Of a DNA stretch of 64,000 nt, positions 34,558-43,846 are shown piece after piece. Source of the stretch: an uncultured Schlesneria sp. (lineage in GTDB: Bacteria > Planctomycetota > Planctomycetia > Planctomycetales > Planctomycetaceae); contig CAIMFH010000190.1 of the NCBI GenBank assembly GCA_903840265.1, positions 147,271 through 211,270 of the forward strand, written 5' to 3'. Each line of letters opens with the position of its first letter. Within the stretch, counting starts at the first letter, position 1. The notes beneath the pieces were generated by a model. The model did not search any database. It was not told the origin of the DNA and saw nothing but the letters and a program-made list of their open reading frames with translations. Position numbers and translations under genes: made by a program.

Positions 34558-36711
34558 TCAACCAAATCGGCTCATGTCGCATGACACGCCGCCGGCGGCG
34601 GGGATGTAGGCCTGCTGAACGTAGTCCATGACCATGCGGTCGGCGTTAAAGCGCCAGCCCAGGGTTCGGACCGATCGCTTCATGCGGGCGATCCACGAAT
34701 TCGGCAGTCCGTCGTCTTCGTCGCGTTCGTAAAACAGCGGGATGACCTCGTCCATCAAGACGCTGGTCAGAGCCTTGGCGTCGCGGTCGTCCTGAACATC
34801 CTGGTTCACGTGAGATCGGCCACTGCCGATTGTGAAGCCGTTCTGTCCATCGAAGGCTTCTGCCCACCAGCCGTCGAGGATCGAGCAGTTCAAGCCACCG
34901 TTGAGCACCACCTTCTGGCCGCTGGTGCCCGACGCTTCCAGCGGTCGACGTGGGTTGTTCAACCAGACATCGACCCCCTGCACCAGATGGCGGGCCAGGT
35001 TGATGTCGTAGTCTTCCAACAACACTACGTGCCCCTTGAAGCCAGGCTCTTGCGTCAAACGGAAGATCCGCTGCAGAATCGCCTTGCCATTGTCATCTGC
35101 CGGGTGCGATTTCCCAGCGAAGATGAACTGCACCGGACGCTTCGAGTCGGCAATGATCTGGCCGAGGAACTCGATGTCGCGCAAGACAAGATCCGCTCGC
35201 TTGTAAGGAGCGAATCGGCGAGCGAAGCCGATCGTCAGCGTTTCGGGATTGAGGCAGGTCTGGATTTCGGCGATCTCCGCGGCCGAAGCCCCGATTCGCT
35301 CGGCCCGTCGCTGCATGCGTCCGCGGGCGAAGTTGATCATCCGGTTCTTCAGCGACTGGTGCGTTTCCCACAACTCACCGGGGGTGACATCGTCGAATCC
35401 GGCCCAGACTTCAGGCTCGCCTGATTTCAGATACCATTCCAGTGGCAGATGGCGGTCGTACAAGGATCGCATCTGCGGAGCCAGCCAACTGGAGACGTGC
35501 ACCCCGTTGGTGATGTGACCAATCGGCAGTTCTTCTTCCGATTTCCAAGGCCACAGATTCGTCCACATGCGTCGACTGACAACTCCGTGCAGATTCGAAA
35601 CAGCGTTTGCACGACGACTGCACTTGAACGCCAGCACCGTCATGCAAAACGACTCGTGCTGATTGTTGGGGTCGACTCGCCCCAGTCCGACGAGTCCTGC
35701 CGCACCCAAGCCGAGTTGGTCAGCGATAGGGCCCAGGTGCTCCTCGTACAGGTTCCAATCGAAACGATCGTGACCTGCCGGAACGGGAGTATGAGTCGTG
35801 AAGCAACAGTGCCAGACCACCTTCTGTGACGCTTCGTCGAACGTCAGTCCATCTTCAGCCATCCGCATTCGGATGTATTCCAGCGGAGCAAACGCCGAGT
35901 GACCTTCGTTCATGTGGATTGCGCTGGGTTCATAGCCCAAGGCGGTGAGTAAACGCGTACCACCGACGCCCAGCAGCAATTCTTGTCGAATTCGGATTCG
36001 CTGGTCGCCGCCGTAGAGTCGCGCGGTCAGTTTGCGATCTTCGGGCGAGTTCTGTTCGATGTTGCAGTCGAGCAGGAACAGCTTGATGCGTCCGACGTCG
36101 GCTTGCCAGGCTTGCGCAAAAATGGGCCCCTTCCGGGTGTCCACCTGCACAATGACCTTTTCTCCGTTCGGATAACAGGCCTGCTTCACGGCAAGGCGCA
36201 CATTGTCGACGTACGGATAGACTTCACGTTGCCAACCGGTTTCGTCGATCTGCTGCGAAAAGTAGCCTTCCTGGTAGAACAGTCCGCAAGCAACGAGGGG
36301 GATCCCCAAGTCCGACGCACTTTTCAGGTGGTCGCCAGCCAGGACGCCCAAGCCGCCCGAATAGTTTGGCAGCGATTCGTGGATGCCGAATTCGGCGGAG
36401 TAATAGGCCACGGGATTGTGGCCCAGCACGCCGGCGTGGGTGTCGCCCCAGGTGTGCTTGGAGTTCATGTACTCCACCCAGCGGCGATAGGCGTAGTTCA
36501 CTCGGGAGTGCAGGACAGCTTCGCGCCCGCGATTTTCCAGTTGTTCTGGCGTGAATTCATCCAGCAGCAAAATCGGGTTGTGATCGAGTTGCCGCCAGCG
36601 GACGCGATCCAAGTCCTGGAAGATCGAAACCACTTCCGGCTGCCAGCACCACCAGTAATTCCTGGCGAGAGCATAAAGTTTGTCGTGAAACGAGAGCTGT
36701 TCTTTGGACAT
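34558..36711 (-). CDS. glgP: Alpha-glucan (glycogen) phosphorylase, short bacterial type
   Basis: Phosphorolyses alpha-1,4-glucan, releasing glucose 1-phosphate. At 717 residues it belongs to the shorter glycogen phosphorylase clade (GT35) with an N-terminal domain opening [14 protein letters not shown]. Substrate-site segments are present ([21 protein letters not shown] at about 117-138, [14 protein letters not shown] near 258, [12 protein letters not shown] near 297). The pyridoxal-phosphate lysine is in [19 protein letters not shown] (about residue 623), so the cofactor site is intact. The neighbouring genes do not encode other glycogen enzymes. Confidence 0.9.
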   Translation of the reverse strand: MSKEQLSFHDKLYALARNYWWCWQPEVVSIFQDLDRVRWRQLDHNPILLLDEFTPEQLENRGREAVLHSRVNYAYRRWVEYMNSKHTWGDTHAGVLGHNPVAYYSAEFGIHESLPNYSGGLGVLAGDHLKSASDLGIPLVACGLFYQEGYFSQQIDETGWQREVYPYVDNVRLAVKQACYPNGEKVIVQVDTRKGPIFAQAWQADVGRIKLFLLDCNIEQNSPEDRKLTARLYGGDQRIRIRQELLLGVGGTRLLTALGYEPSAIHMNEGHSAFAPLEYIRMRMAEDGLTFDEASQKVVWHCCFTTHTPVPAGHDRFDWNLYEEHLGPIADQLGLGAAGLVGLGRVDPNNQHESFCMTVLAFKCSRRANAVSNLHGVVSRRMWTNLWPWKSEEELPIGHITNGVHVSSWLAPQMRSLYDRHLPLEWYLKSGEPEVWAGFDDVTPGELWETHQSLKNRMINFARGRMQRRAERIGASAAEIAEIQTCLNPETLTIGFARRFAPYKRADLVLRDIEFLGQIIADSKRPVQFIFAGKSHPADDNGKAILQRIFRLTQEPGFKGHVVLLEDYDINLARHLVQGVDVWLNNPRRPLEASGTSGQKVVLNGGLNCSILDGWWAEAFDGQNGFTIGSGRSHVNQDVQDDRDAKALTSVLMDEVIPLFYERDEDDGLPNSWIARMKRSVRTLGWRFNADRMVMDYVQQAYIPAAGGVSCDMSRFG

Positions 36712-37359
36712 CCCGGTTTGCCTTCCCTGCCAACGTGATTGACGAACGCCTGTCCATCGCCGCCATGGATTCAGTGCTGCGGAGTATATCGAGGGAAATG
36801 TCGCGGATCGAGTTAGGCGGTCGGTTGCATCAATAAACTCATCGCGCCGCCGTGAAAGTCGTCAGGATTTCGCATATCCGAAGGGGAACTTGCGATTGGA
36901 GATTTTAGCTCTGCATCCGCGCGCGACAGCGCTGCACGAGCGACACGCGTCAGGGTCGTGATCCAGAGTACGATCCCAAAAACAATCCGGGAGTTTCGGA
37001 TTGTCACGCGACAGGAACAGACTGAGCGTCATCGAGAGCCCATTCCGCTGATTTGCATCGGTTACTTGTTGTTGCGCAGGCGGCATGTTGCCGAATAAAC
37101 AGGTTTTCGAACCCAACCCGCGCTCCAAACTCGCCTGCAGAAAAGCAAACACCGGCAACAGGCACGCGAGTTGCGTTACGCATCGATGGGCCATCTCAGT
37201 CAAAGTTCGGCATCCGAAGGTGATCCGCAGTTCATGCGGAACTTGATCTAGTTCCTTCGAAAAGCGTTTATCGCTGCCGTACTTCGCTTCGCCCCGGTCA
37301 AATGCGTGTTCGTAGACCGTCTTTTTACCACTTGTCGTGGCTTCTTTTGAAGGAATGGT
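36712..37359. other. Intergenic region upstream of the first DUF1559 gene
   Basis: 648 bases without a confident gene; weak open frames on - (36862-37203 and 36813-37007) have no family resemblance. The block GGCACGCGAGTTGCGTT at about 37161 is nearly repeated upstream of the second DUF1559 gene at about 38883, suggesting the genes were duplicated with some upstream sequence. Confidence 0.5.
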
Positions 37360-38319
37360 ATGAGTCGTCGTTTTCGGAAGGGTTTCACATTAATCGAATT
37401 GCTGGTGGTGATCGCCATCATCGCCGTGCTGATTGCCTTGCTGTTGCCTGCCGTGCAACAAGCGCGCGAGGCGGCTCGCCGAACGCAGTGCAAGAACAAC
37501 ATGAAGCAGTTGGGTTTGGCCATGCATAACTACGAAAGTACGTATACGTGCTGGCCAATCGGGTCGTACTACACACCAGCAGGGTCGTCCACATACGCTG
37601 GCACACCTAACTGGCGGATGCAGATTTTTCCGTATTTCGATCAAGCCCCCTTGTTCAACAGCATGAACTTCGGACTGCCGTTCGCGGGAAACGTCGTCAA
37701 CGCGAATACGACAACCCTCTCGAATAAAGTGCTGACTGGCTATGTCTGCCCATCGAGCCCTCTCAATCCCTGTGCCAATATCGCGAACAACACGCAGTTC
37801 ATCCAGACCCCGATGTACGTCGGAATCTCGGGGGCCTACCCCGATGTGGCTTTACGCACTGTAGGATCAGCCAGCAGCTACGGAGGCTTTTACACGAATA
37901 ACGGGATGCTCTTGCATAACGAATTGACACGAATGCGCGATGCGGTCGACGGGACATCGAACACGATCATGATTGCCGAACAGTCGGGCCAGGTGGGGAC
38001 ATCGGACATTCGCGCGGGATATTATGGCGGCTATTCGGGCACCAGTTTCGCCAATCCGGTCACGTCGTCCAACCCTGGTGGGGGTGATTCCTGGAGCGCC
38101 GGTCTGACGGGCGTGCAGTATAAAATTAACTCACCAACGACAGCTGGGGGGTCTAACAGCCCCTACGACGCGAACACCGTGCTGAATTCATTTCACACGG
38201 GCGGCATCCACGTGTTGCTGTCTGATGGATCGGTACGATTCATCTCCAACAACATCGACTTCAACACGATGGCCAACCTGTGCTCGCGAAACGACGGCGT
38301 GCCAGTGGGCGATTTCTAA
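37360..38319 (+). CDS. DUF1559 prepilin-like protein 1
   Basis: 319 residues. The first 35 residues are a type IV pilin/pseudopilin leader: a short basic start, then GFTLIELLVVIAIIAVLIAL, then the planctomycete hallmark QQAREAARRTQCKNN. After processing at Gly, the hydrophobic helix would anchor the protein. The DUF1559 body ends in RFISNNIDFNTMANLCSRNDGVPVGDF. This family is massively expanded in planctomycetes and of unknown function. GGAAGGAATGGTATG precedes the start, as in the next gene. Confidence 0.92.
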   Translation: MSRRFRKGFTLIELLVVIAIIAVLIALLLPAVQQAREAARRTQCKNNMKQLGLAMHNYESTYTCWPIGSYYTPAGSSTYAGTPNWRMQIFPYFDQAPLFNSMNFGLPFAGNVVNANTTTLSNKVLTGYVCPSSPLNPCANIANNTQFIQTPMYVGISGAYPDVALRTVGSASSYGGFYTNNGMLLHNELTRMRDAVDGTSNTIMIAEQSGQVGTSDIRAGYYGGYSGTSFANPVTSSNPGGGDSWSAGLTGVQYKINSPTTAGGSNSPYDANTVLNSFHTGGIHVLLSDGSVRFISNNIDFNTMANLCSRNDGVPVGDF

Positions 38320-38990
38320 GCTTGTCTGTCTTCAGCGAAAGACTGCCCGTTCATTTGAACGTGGCATTAATCTGACGCAGGCTTCCGATCGTCGCTGATC
38401 CGACGAGGTGAGGCCTGCGTCCTATTTTTGAGCGAAGGTTGGTTGTCGGTTTTGGCAGCCCAGATGTTTGATCGCAGTCATGATTGCCGACAGCATCACA
38501 TCTCTCTTGAGTGCACTTGGCATTTGCGCATCCCCGAAATTAGCGGGTTTCCAAACTGCGATTCTGAAGCCCACATCGCTTATCGATTGGCGGGGCGCCA
38601 GCATAAGTCTGGCTCCGCACATTGCGTGAGCCCGCGACACATTTGCCATGCAGATACGCGTGCGTTCGCGAGTGAGTTCTTCACTTGTAAGTGATTCAGC
38701 ACGCCTTCGGATTCTCACAAGGTGTCGCATACTTCGGTAGATATCGAAGCGATATGGAACAAAGCGACCTCGGACAACCGTAAGACGGTCGTCTTGTGCT
38801 GCCATAGTGCAAGATTCTGCTTCTGCCGAGGGCGCTGCTGACTTCGAGGGTCGATCGACACCGAAACGAGTGGTCCGAGCGGGCACGCGACTTGCGTTCA
38901 TTCCAAAGTGGAACGGCGCTGTCCATTCATTGTCGGACTTCTCGTTCACTATGTCTTCTGATTTTGTATTCGCGTATTGGAAGGAATGGT
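38320..38990. other. Intergenic region between the two DUF1559 genes
   Basis: 671 bases. A 175-codon frame on - (38422-38949) is open but reads as non-family sequence and has no convincing start, so it is not listed as a gene. Just after the first gene's stop the sequence GACTGCCCGTTC...GGCATTAATCTGACGC shows no clear terminator. Promoter of the second gene should lie at the right end. Confidence 0.5.
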
Positions 38991-39947
38991 ATGCATCGAC
39001 TTCTTCGCAAGGGTTTTACGCTGATTGAATTGTTGGTGGTGATTGCCATCATCGCCGTGTTGATTGCATTACTGTTACCCGCAGTGCAACAGGCGCGTGA
39101 GGCGGCCCGTCGCACGCAATGCAAGAACAACATGAAGCAGATCGGACTGGCTCTGCACAACTACGAAAGCACCTTCTCTTGCTGGCCACCCGGATCACTC
39201 GGGTTGAAGCAGAACGCGATGATGATCCCGAACTGGCGTTTGCAAATCTTCCCTTATTTGGATCAGGCCCCCCTGTACAATGCTATGAACTATACGGTGG
39301 CGTTTGGGGGAAGTGGGGCGACGGTCAACACAACAGCGCTGTCTCGCCGTGTGATTCCGGCATACGTCTGTCCGTCGAGCACCTTGGATCCTTGTCCCGA
39401 TCTCGGGTCCAATGCCCAATTAACGATGGTCCCCATGTACGTCGGCATCGCTGGTGGTTATCCAGATGTCGCAGGACGCGTTGTCGGCTCGGCCAGTAAC
39501 TACGGGGGGTTCTATACGAACAACGGTATGCTGCTGGTTAACGAGATGACTCGCATGCGAGATGCCGTCGACGGAACGTCCAATACGATGATGGTGGCCG
39601 AACAATCGGGTCGCATCGGGACGCAGGATATTCGTAGCGGATACTACGGTGGATTCACGGGATCAAATTTTGACAACCCAAGCCCCATCACCGCATCCAA
39701 TCCGGCGGGTACAGATTCCTGGAGCGTCGGTGTGACCTGTGTTCAGTACAAGATCAACTCGCCGACGACGGCGGGAGGGTCTGACAACCCCTGGGATGCG
39801 AACACCGTTATCAACTCGTTCCACACTGGTGGAATTCATGGCTTGTTAGCCGACGGTTCCGTCCGGTTTATCTCGAACAATGTCGACTTCAACACGTTGG
39901 TGAATCTGTGCTCGCGAAACGACGGCGTTCCGCTCGGCGAATTCTAA
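38991..39947 (+). CDS. DUF1559 prepilin-like protein 2
   Basis: 318 residues from ATG 38991, chosen because GGAAGGAATGGT precedes it exactly as in the first copy; the frame is open 99 bases upstream. Same leader (GFTLIELLVVIAIIAVLIAL) and the same C-terminus. The two proteins align along their length, so this is a tandem duplication. It is followed 66 bases later by the transthyretin-like lipoprotein, a common planctomycete pairing. Confidence 0.92.
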   Translation: MHRLLRKGFTLIELLVVIAIIAVLIALLLPAVQQAREAARRTQCKNNMKQIGLALHNYESTFSCWPPGSLGLKQNAMMIPNWRLQIFPYLDQAPLYNAMNYTVAFGGSGATVNTTALSRRVIPAYVCPSSTLDPCPDLGSNAQLTMVPMYVGIAGGYPDVAGRVVGSASNYGGFYTNNGMLLVNEMTRMRDAVDGTSNTMMVAEQSGRIGTQDIRSGYYGGFTGSNFDNPSPITASNPAGTDSWSVGVTCVQYKINSPTTAGGSDNPWDANTVINSFHTGGIHGLLADGSVRFISNNVDFNTLVNLCSRNDGVPLGEF

Positions 39948-40013
39948 CTTGCCGCTCAGTTGGGAAGACCCAACTCGCGGAACCCTATTTCAAAGCATTT
40001 TCCGGAGAATAGA

Positions 40014-40406
40014 ATGAAGAGTTCGGGCCTGACTTGGTTTGCTTCTTCCCTGTGTCTACTGGCGACGATTGGGTGCGGAGATTCATCTCGACCCACCGCA
40101 CCTTCGACAGTTCGTGGAGTCGTCACACTGGATGGTCAAGCATTGCCAGAAGGTGTCGTCAATTTCGTATCCTCCTCGACAGGTGACGCCGCCATTGCCA
40201 AGGTAGCCGACGGCAAGTTCGTCGTGACCGGCGGAATGGTCCCCGGCACATATAAGGTGAGCGTGACCCCTCCGACGCCAACGCCAGAGAACCCGATGCC
40301 CGCCGTTTCGAAGGTGCCCGAGAAGTACCGAGCCCCGGAAACAACCGACCTTTCCAGCACGATCAAGGGTGGTACCAACGAAGTGAAACTCGACTTGAAG
40401 TCGTAG
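40014..40406 (+). CDS. Transthyretin-like lipoprotein (carboxypeptidase regulatory-like fold)
   Basis: 130 residues, ATG 40014 with GGAG 6 bases upstream. Lipobox ATIGC sets the lipidated Cys at about residue 21. The mature domain is a single beta-sandwich (VRGVVTLDGQALPEGVVNFV ... GGMVPGTYKVSVTPP), the small domain found beside DUF1559 genes in planctomycetes. Probably extracytoplasmic; the ligand is unknown. It is likely in the same transcript as the second DUF1559 gene. Confidence 0.85.
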   Translation: MKSSGLTWFASSLCLLATIGCGDSSRPTAPSTVRGVVTLDGQALPEGVVNFVSSSTGDAAIAKVADGKFVVTGGMVPGTYKVSVTPPTPTPENPMPAVSKVPEKYRAPETTDLSSTIKGGTNEVKLDLKS

Positions 40407-40420
40407 CACTAATTCCGCGT

Positions 40421-40506
40421 CGCCAATCTCGCCAAGTGATTGGGCAAAGTCGATGGGCGAACAACCTCGAATGATGCTTACCCCAAGGTCTTGGCGACCT
40501 GGGCTA
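40421..40506. repeat. Two-hairpin dispersed repeat, family 4, copy 2
   Basis: CCAATCTCGCCAAGTGATTGG and CCAAGGTCTTGGCGACCTGG blocks, matching the copy at 6668-6750 over both hairpins with changes in the stems that keep pairing. Confidence 0.65.
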
Positions 40507-40509
40507 CAG

Positions 40510-40557
40510 GGCAATAAAAACTCGAGGCACCGGCAATGAATCATCACCGGTGCCTCG
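40510..40557 (-). terminator. Terminator of the Gly/Tyr-rich TPR protein gene
   Basis: On the minus strand CGAGGCACCGG and its complement (40523-40533 / 40547-40557) make a perfect 11-bp stem followed by AGTTTTTATTG. It lies about 90 bases beyond the stop codon at 40647. Confidence 0.8.
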
Positions 40558-40646
40558 GGCTGGGGAGACCCCTCGTCAGCCTGTTCGAACAAGTGGAGAG
40601 TCCAAAACTTGCTCGAATGGCCAACGAAGGTCAATCATTGAATCAA

Positions 40647-42644
40647 CTAGCTCGCCAATACTCCTGAAAAGGATTGACCAGTTCCGTTCGGCATCACGGC
40701 CGACAGGTTCAGGCCGAACTTCTTCATGGCAGCCGATGCTGGGGGTGTCAGCGTCGGAGCCGGTGGGATGATCGGAGCTGATGGAACGGCGGACGGCACA
40801 GGAACCGTGACCGCTGCACCTGGCAACTTGGATTGCATTTCGTCTCGCAGTTGCTTGGCCATTTCGTCCTGAGCCGACAACCCAACGGCCTGGTTCAACT
40901 GATCGACTGCCTGCTGAGGATATCCCAGGTAGCCGTAGTGGTAACCCAACAGGAACCGCAGGGCTGGGTCGCTGGGCTTGTCCTTAGCGGCTGCTTCCAG
41001 ACCTCGCAGTTGGCTCGTGTAGTCGCCCACTTTGCCGTACAGCTCTTTGTAGTTCTTTACGACAACACCCCATTGATCCTTAGGCAGTTGGCTCATTGCG
41101 GCCTGCGTCGCACCTGCCGCTTCCGGATATTTGCCGGTCGCGAACAAGGCTTGAGCGTGCATCAGGATCAAAACAGGACTTGGATTGTCGACCACCGCAT
41201 GCTGCAGTGAGTAAGCGGCGGCATTGTAGTCGCCGTTCCTGAACGCGGTTTCACCCTGGTCGGCAAAGTTATTCGCGGCCGTCGAGGTACTGTTTGGCGT
41301 TGTGGCAGCCACATTCGTCAACGAAGGACCGACCGACGCAGCCACAACTGGTGTTGGGTTTACGACTGTGGCATATGGGGTGTAGCCATAGTTGCTCCCG
41401 TATCCATACCCGTTGCCACCATAACCGTAGTTGCTGTATCCGTATGACGGATAACCGTAGCCACCATAGCCGTAACCTGATCCATATCCTCCATAACCAC
41501 CGTAGCCCCCATATCCGCCGTACCCTCCATAGCCATAGCCACCGTAACCGCCATATCCACCGTAGCCGTAGCCTCCGTACCCACCAAGGCCGAACAGCAG
41601 GCCGGTCAACAAGCCACCACCGAAGCCACGTCCATAGCCGTAACCACCGTAACCATAGCCACCGTACGGATACCCAAATCCATAGCCGTAGCGACCGAGG
41701 CCATACCCCCCGTAGCCGCCGTATCCGTAACCGCGACCGTAGCCTCCATAACCACCATAGCCGCGGCCGTATCCTCCATAACCACCGTAACCCCAGTTAC
41801 CACCGCGACCATACGAATTGTTAACGATGTTGGTGTTGTTCACTCGGTTGAAGCTGGTGCTGTTCAGCCGATTGCCATTGCCCACACCGTTGAACGATCC
41901 GCCGTGACGACCCGCGAACGAGTTACCGCCGACGCCACCAAGTCCGTGGTTTCCGAATCCACCGGCCCCACTGTGCGAGGCCAAGGCCAAGCCACCACGT
42001 CCGCCATTCATTCCTCCGTGATTTCCGAGGAACGAGCCGCTATGCATGGCCGTCGACATCCGAGCGCCTGACATGCCGCCAACCGATCCGTGATTGCCCA
42101 GGAATGAGCCACCGCGATTGAGACCGTTAGCACCACCCATGTGCGACAAGTTTGTAGATCGCAGCCCGCCAGCATTCCCCATGCTGCCGTGACTTCCGAG
42201 GAACGAACCGCCAGCACGGCCGACTCCACCATTGGAACCGATTCGTGCTCCGCCCAGACTATGGATGTTGGAGCCACCGAGTCCGTGGTTCATCCCGCCG
42301 CCCATATGCATGGCCCCGCCACCCATGTGTGTCGCACCGCCACCGATACGGGCACCACCCATGTTGCCGCCACCCATATGCATACCACCACCGCCCATGT
42401 GCATGGCCCCGCCACCCATGTGACCACCGCCCATATGCATTCCGCCGCCACCCATGTGCATGCCACCACCGCCCATGTGGCCGCCTCCGCCTCCAAAATG
42501 TCCACCGCCACCTCCGTGGCCTCCGCCTCCCCCATGCCCGCCGCCGCCACCGTGGCCACCACCACCGTGTGCGAGCGTCAAACCGGGTATTGCGCAGACC
42601 ATCGCGAGCGCCAAACCACAATTGCGAACGAGTCGAGATACCAT
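40647..42644 (-). CDS. Secreted glycine/tyrosine/histidine-rich protein with C-terminal TPR-like region
   Basis: 665 residues from ATG 42644, the second of two adjacent Met codons after GGGGAGG. Signal peptide about 1-25 (LALAMVCAIPGLTLA). Then come long low-complexity zones: HGGGG repeats, GGGMHMGGG repeats with Met and His (a possible metal-binding zone), and a GYGGYGG region of more than 150 residues. The last 230 residues change to an ordinary helical composition with TPR-type pairs (GETAFRNGDYNAAAYSLQHAV and FLLGYHYGYLGYPQQAVDQL). Probably an envelope or surface structural protein. Confidence 0.82.
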   Translation of the reverse strand: MVSRLVRNCGLALAMVCAIPGLTLAHGGGGHGGGGGHGGGGGHGGGGGHFGGGGGHMGGGGMHMGGGGMHMGGGHMGGGAMHMGGGGMHMGGGNMGGARIGGGATHMGGGAMHMGGGMNHGLGGSNIHSLGGARIGSNGGVGRAGGSFLGSHGSMGNAGGLRSTNLSHMGGANGLNRGGSFLGNHGSVGGMSGARMSTAMHSGSFLGNHGGMNGGRGGLALASHSGAGGFGNHGLGGVGGNSFAGRHGGSFNGVGNGNRLNSTSFNRVNNTNIVNNSYGRGGNWGYGGYGGYGRGYGGYGGYGRGYGYGGYGGYGLGRYGYGFGYPYGGYGYGGYGYGRGFGGGLLTGLLFGLGGYGGYGYGGYGGYGGYGYGGYGGYGGYGGYGGYGSGYGYGGYGYPSYGYSNYGYGGNGYGYGSNYGYTPYATVVNPTPVVAASVGPSLTNVAATTPNSTSTAANNFADQGETAFRNGDYNAAAYSLQHAVVDNPSPVLILMHAQALFATGKYPEAAGATQAAMSQLPKDQWGVVVKNYKELYGKVGDYTSQLRGLEAAAKDKPSDPALRFLLGYHYGYLGYPQQAVDQLNQAVGLSAQDEMAKQLRDEMQSKLPGAAVTVPVPSAVPSAPIIPPAPTLTPPASAAMKKFGLNLSAVMPNGTGQSFSGVLAS

Positions 42645-43063
42645 CATGACCTCCCCTGTTTCTCTCGCGTTCTCTGTGCGGGTCGCCCTGATGACCGTAA
42701 GCGAACGTTTGAACCGCTGACTGATATTCGCAACCATTGCTTCTTCGCCGGTTGCGGCGAGTAGGAGCCAGCGTCCTTTCTCGTACAAATCTCTTATTTA
42801 AATTTACGCAGTTGCGACCCACGAGTTTGACCGAAAAGCGCAACCTGTTGATAAAGAAATCCGATTAATCCGAGTGACTCATCCCAAATCCCCCCGCACA
42901 GGCTGCGTCGCTTCCGTGGTCGACCGTGCGATTCCCATCCTTCTATTATTCGCTGGCCGTGGGAGGGGTGTAGTCCGCCTACGCGAGAATGCGACCGGTC
43001 AAAACCTGACCGGCACGAGCCGAGATTTGAATCCCCACCAAAAACAGCTTGAGAAGGCTCGCA
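42645..43063. other. Divergent intergenic region
   Basis: 419 bases between the Gly-rich protein and the methyltransferase; expected to carry both promoters. AATGCGACCGGTCAAAACC and CGGTCAAAACCTGACCGG (about 42994-43011) is a hairpin-prone inverted repeat. No gene found. A tRNA-like 3' end (TTTGAATCCCCACCA at 43026) was considered and rejected. Confidence 0.5.
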
Positions 43064-43642
43064 TTGGCTAATTCAGACCGACAAAAATGGAATGCGAAGT
43101 ACTCGGGAAAAGCGATTCCGTCGACGCAACCGCCGGACAATTGGTTATGTCACGCGGTGACCGCTCTCATTCCGGGCCGAGCATTGGATCTCGCCTGTGG
43201 TTTGGGTCACAACGCCATTTGGCTGGGGCGACAAGGGTGGCGAGTTGATGCGGTCGACATCTCCGAAGTCGGCCTTTCTCTGGCAGCTCAATCCGCCACC
43301 GCGACGGGCTGCTCGTCCGTCACTTGGATTGCGGCAGATCTGGATATCTATGCTCCCGACCCTTCCACCTATGATCTAATCACGGTCTTGCGTTTCCTCG
43401 ATCGCGAGCGACTGCCCTCGTTAATCGAAGCAGCGCTCCGTCCGGGGGGAACTCTGGTTTATGAAACGTTTGCTCAACAGCACCTCACACGATCGGACAA
43501 CCATCTGAAGAGCGATCGCTTCACATTGCTGCCGAATGAGCTTCCGCGATTGTTCCCGAATCTGGCTATTGAGCAGTTTGAAGAGGTCGATCTGCCGGAC
43601 CGTTCCGTGGCACGACTCATCGCGAGAAAGCCGGCTATTTGA
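43064..43642 (+). CDS. Class I SAM-dependent methyltransferase (TehB-like)
   Basis: 192 residues using TTG 43064, which has GAGAAGG 6 bases upstream; a TTG at 43049 is the alternative. Motif I is ALDLACGLGHNAIWLGRQG at about 38-56, followed by VDAVDIS (acidic residue binding the ribose) and a motif II-like VTWIAADLD. The Trp-rich start (RQKWNAKYSGKAIP) resembles TehB and related small methyltransferases. Substrate unknown. It is monocistronic as far as can be seen. Confidence 0.85.
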   Translation: MANSDRQKWNAKYSGKAIPSTQPPDNWLCHAVTALIPGRALDLACGLGHNAIWLGRQGWRVDAVDISEVGLSLAAQSATATGCSSVTWIAADLDIYAPDPSTYDLITVLRFLDRERLPSLIEAALRPGGTLVYETFAQQHLTRSDNHLKSDRFTLLPNELPRLFPNLAIEQFEEVDLPDRSVARLIARKPAI

Positions 43643-43846
43643 ATGCGATGTGTGATTGTCACACTCGGATGGCATCACCCCAAAGATCAGCATCGCCTAC
43701 CGTCATTTGGCAGCTGAATTGGGCTGCAACGATTCGATCGCGTTGGAAGTCACCACCGCGTCTGATACGATTCCAAACGATCCTTCCGGTGTTCGCGTTC
43801 TTTGCGGTGCCGGGATGAGTTCGTCTGCCAACCGGAGAACCCGCCC

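Noticed and set aside
36862..37203. 113-codon frame on - upstream of the DUF1559 pair
   Set aside because: No ribosome-binding site or recognisable domain; possible but unsupported.
38422..38949. 175-codon frame on - between the DUF1559 genes
   Set aside because: No family resemblance, weak start, and sequence composition of non-coding DNA.
41294..41824. His/Ser/Arg-rich frame on + inside the Gly-rich protein gene
   Set aside because: It is the antisense reading of GYGG codons; biased composition with no start signal.
43020..43040. tRNA-like 3' end (TTTGAATCCCCACCA)
   Set aside because: No matching 5' acceptor strand, D arm or anticodon arm could be placed upstream.
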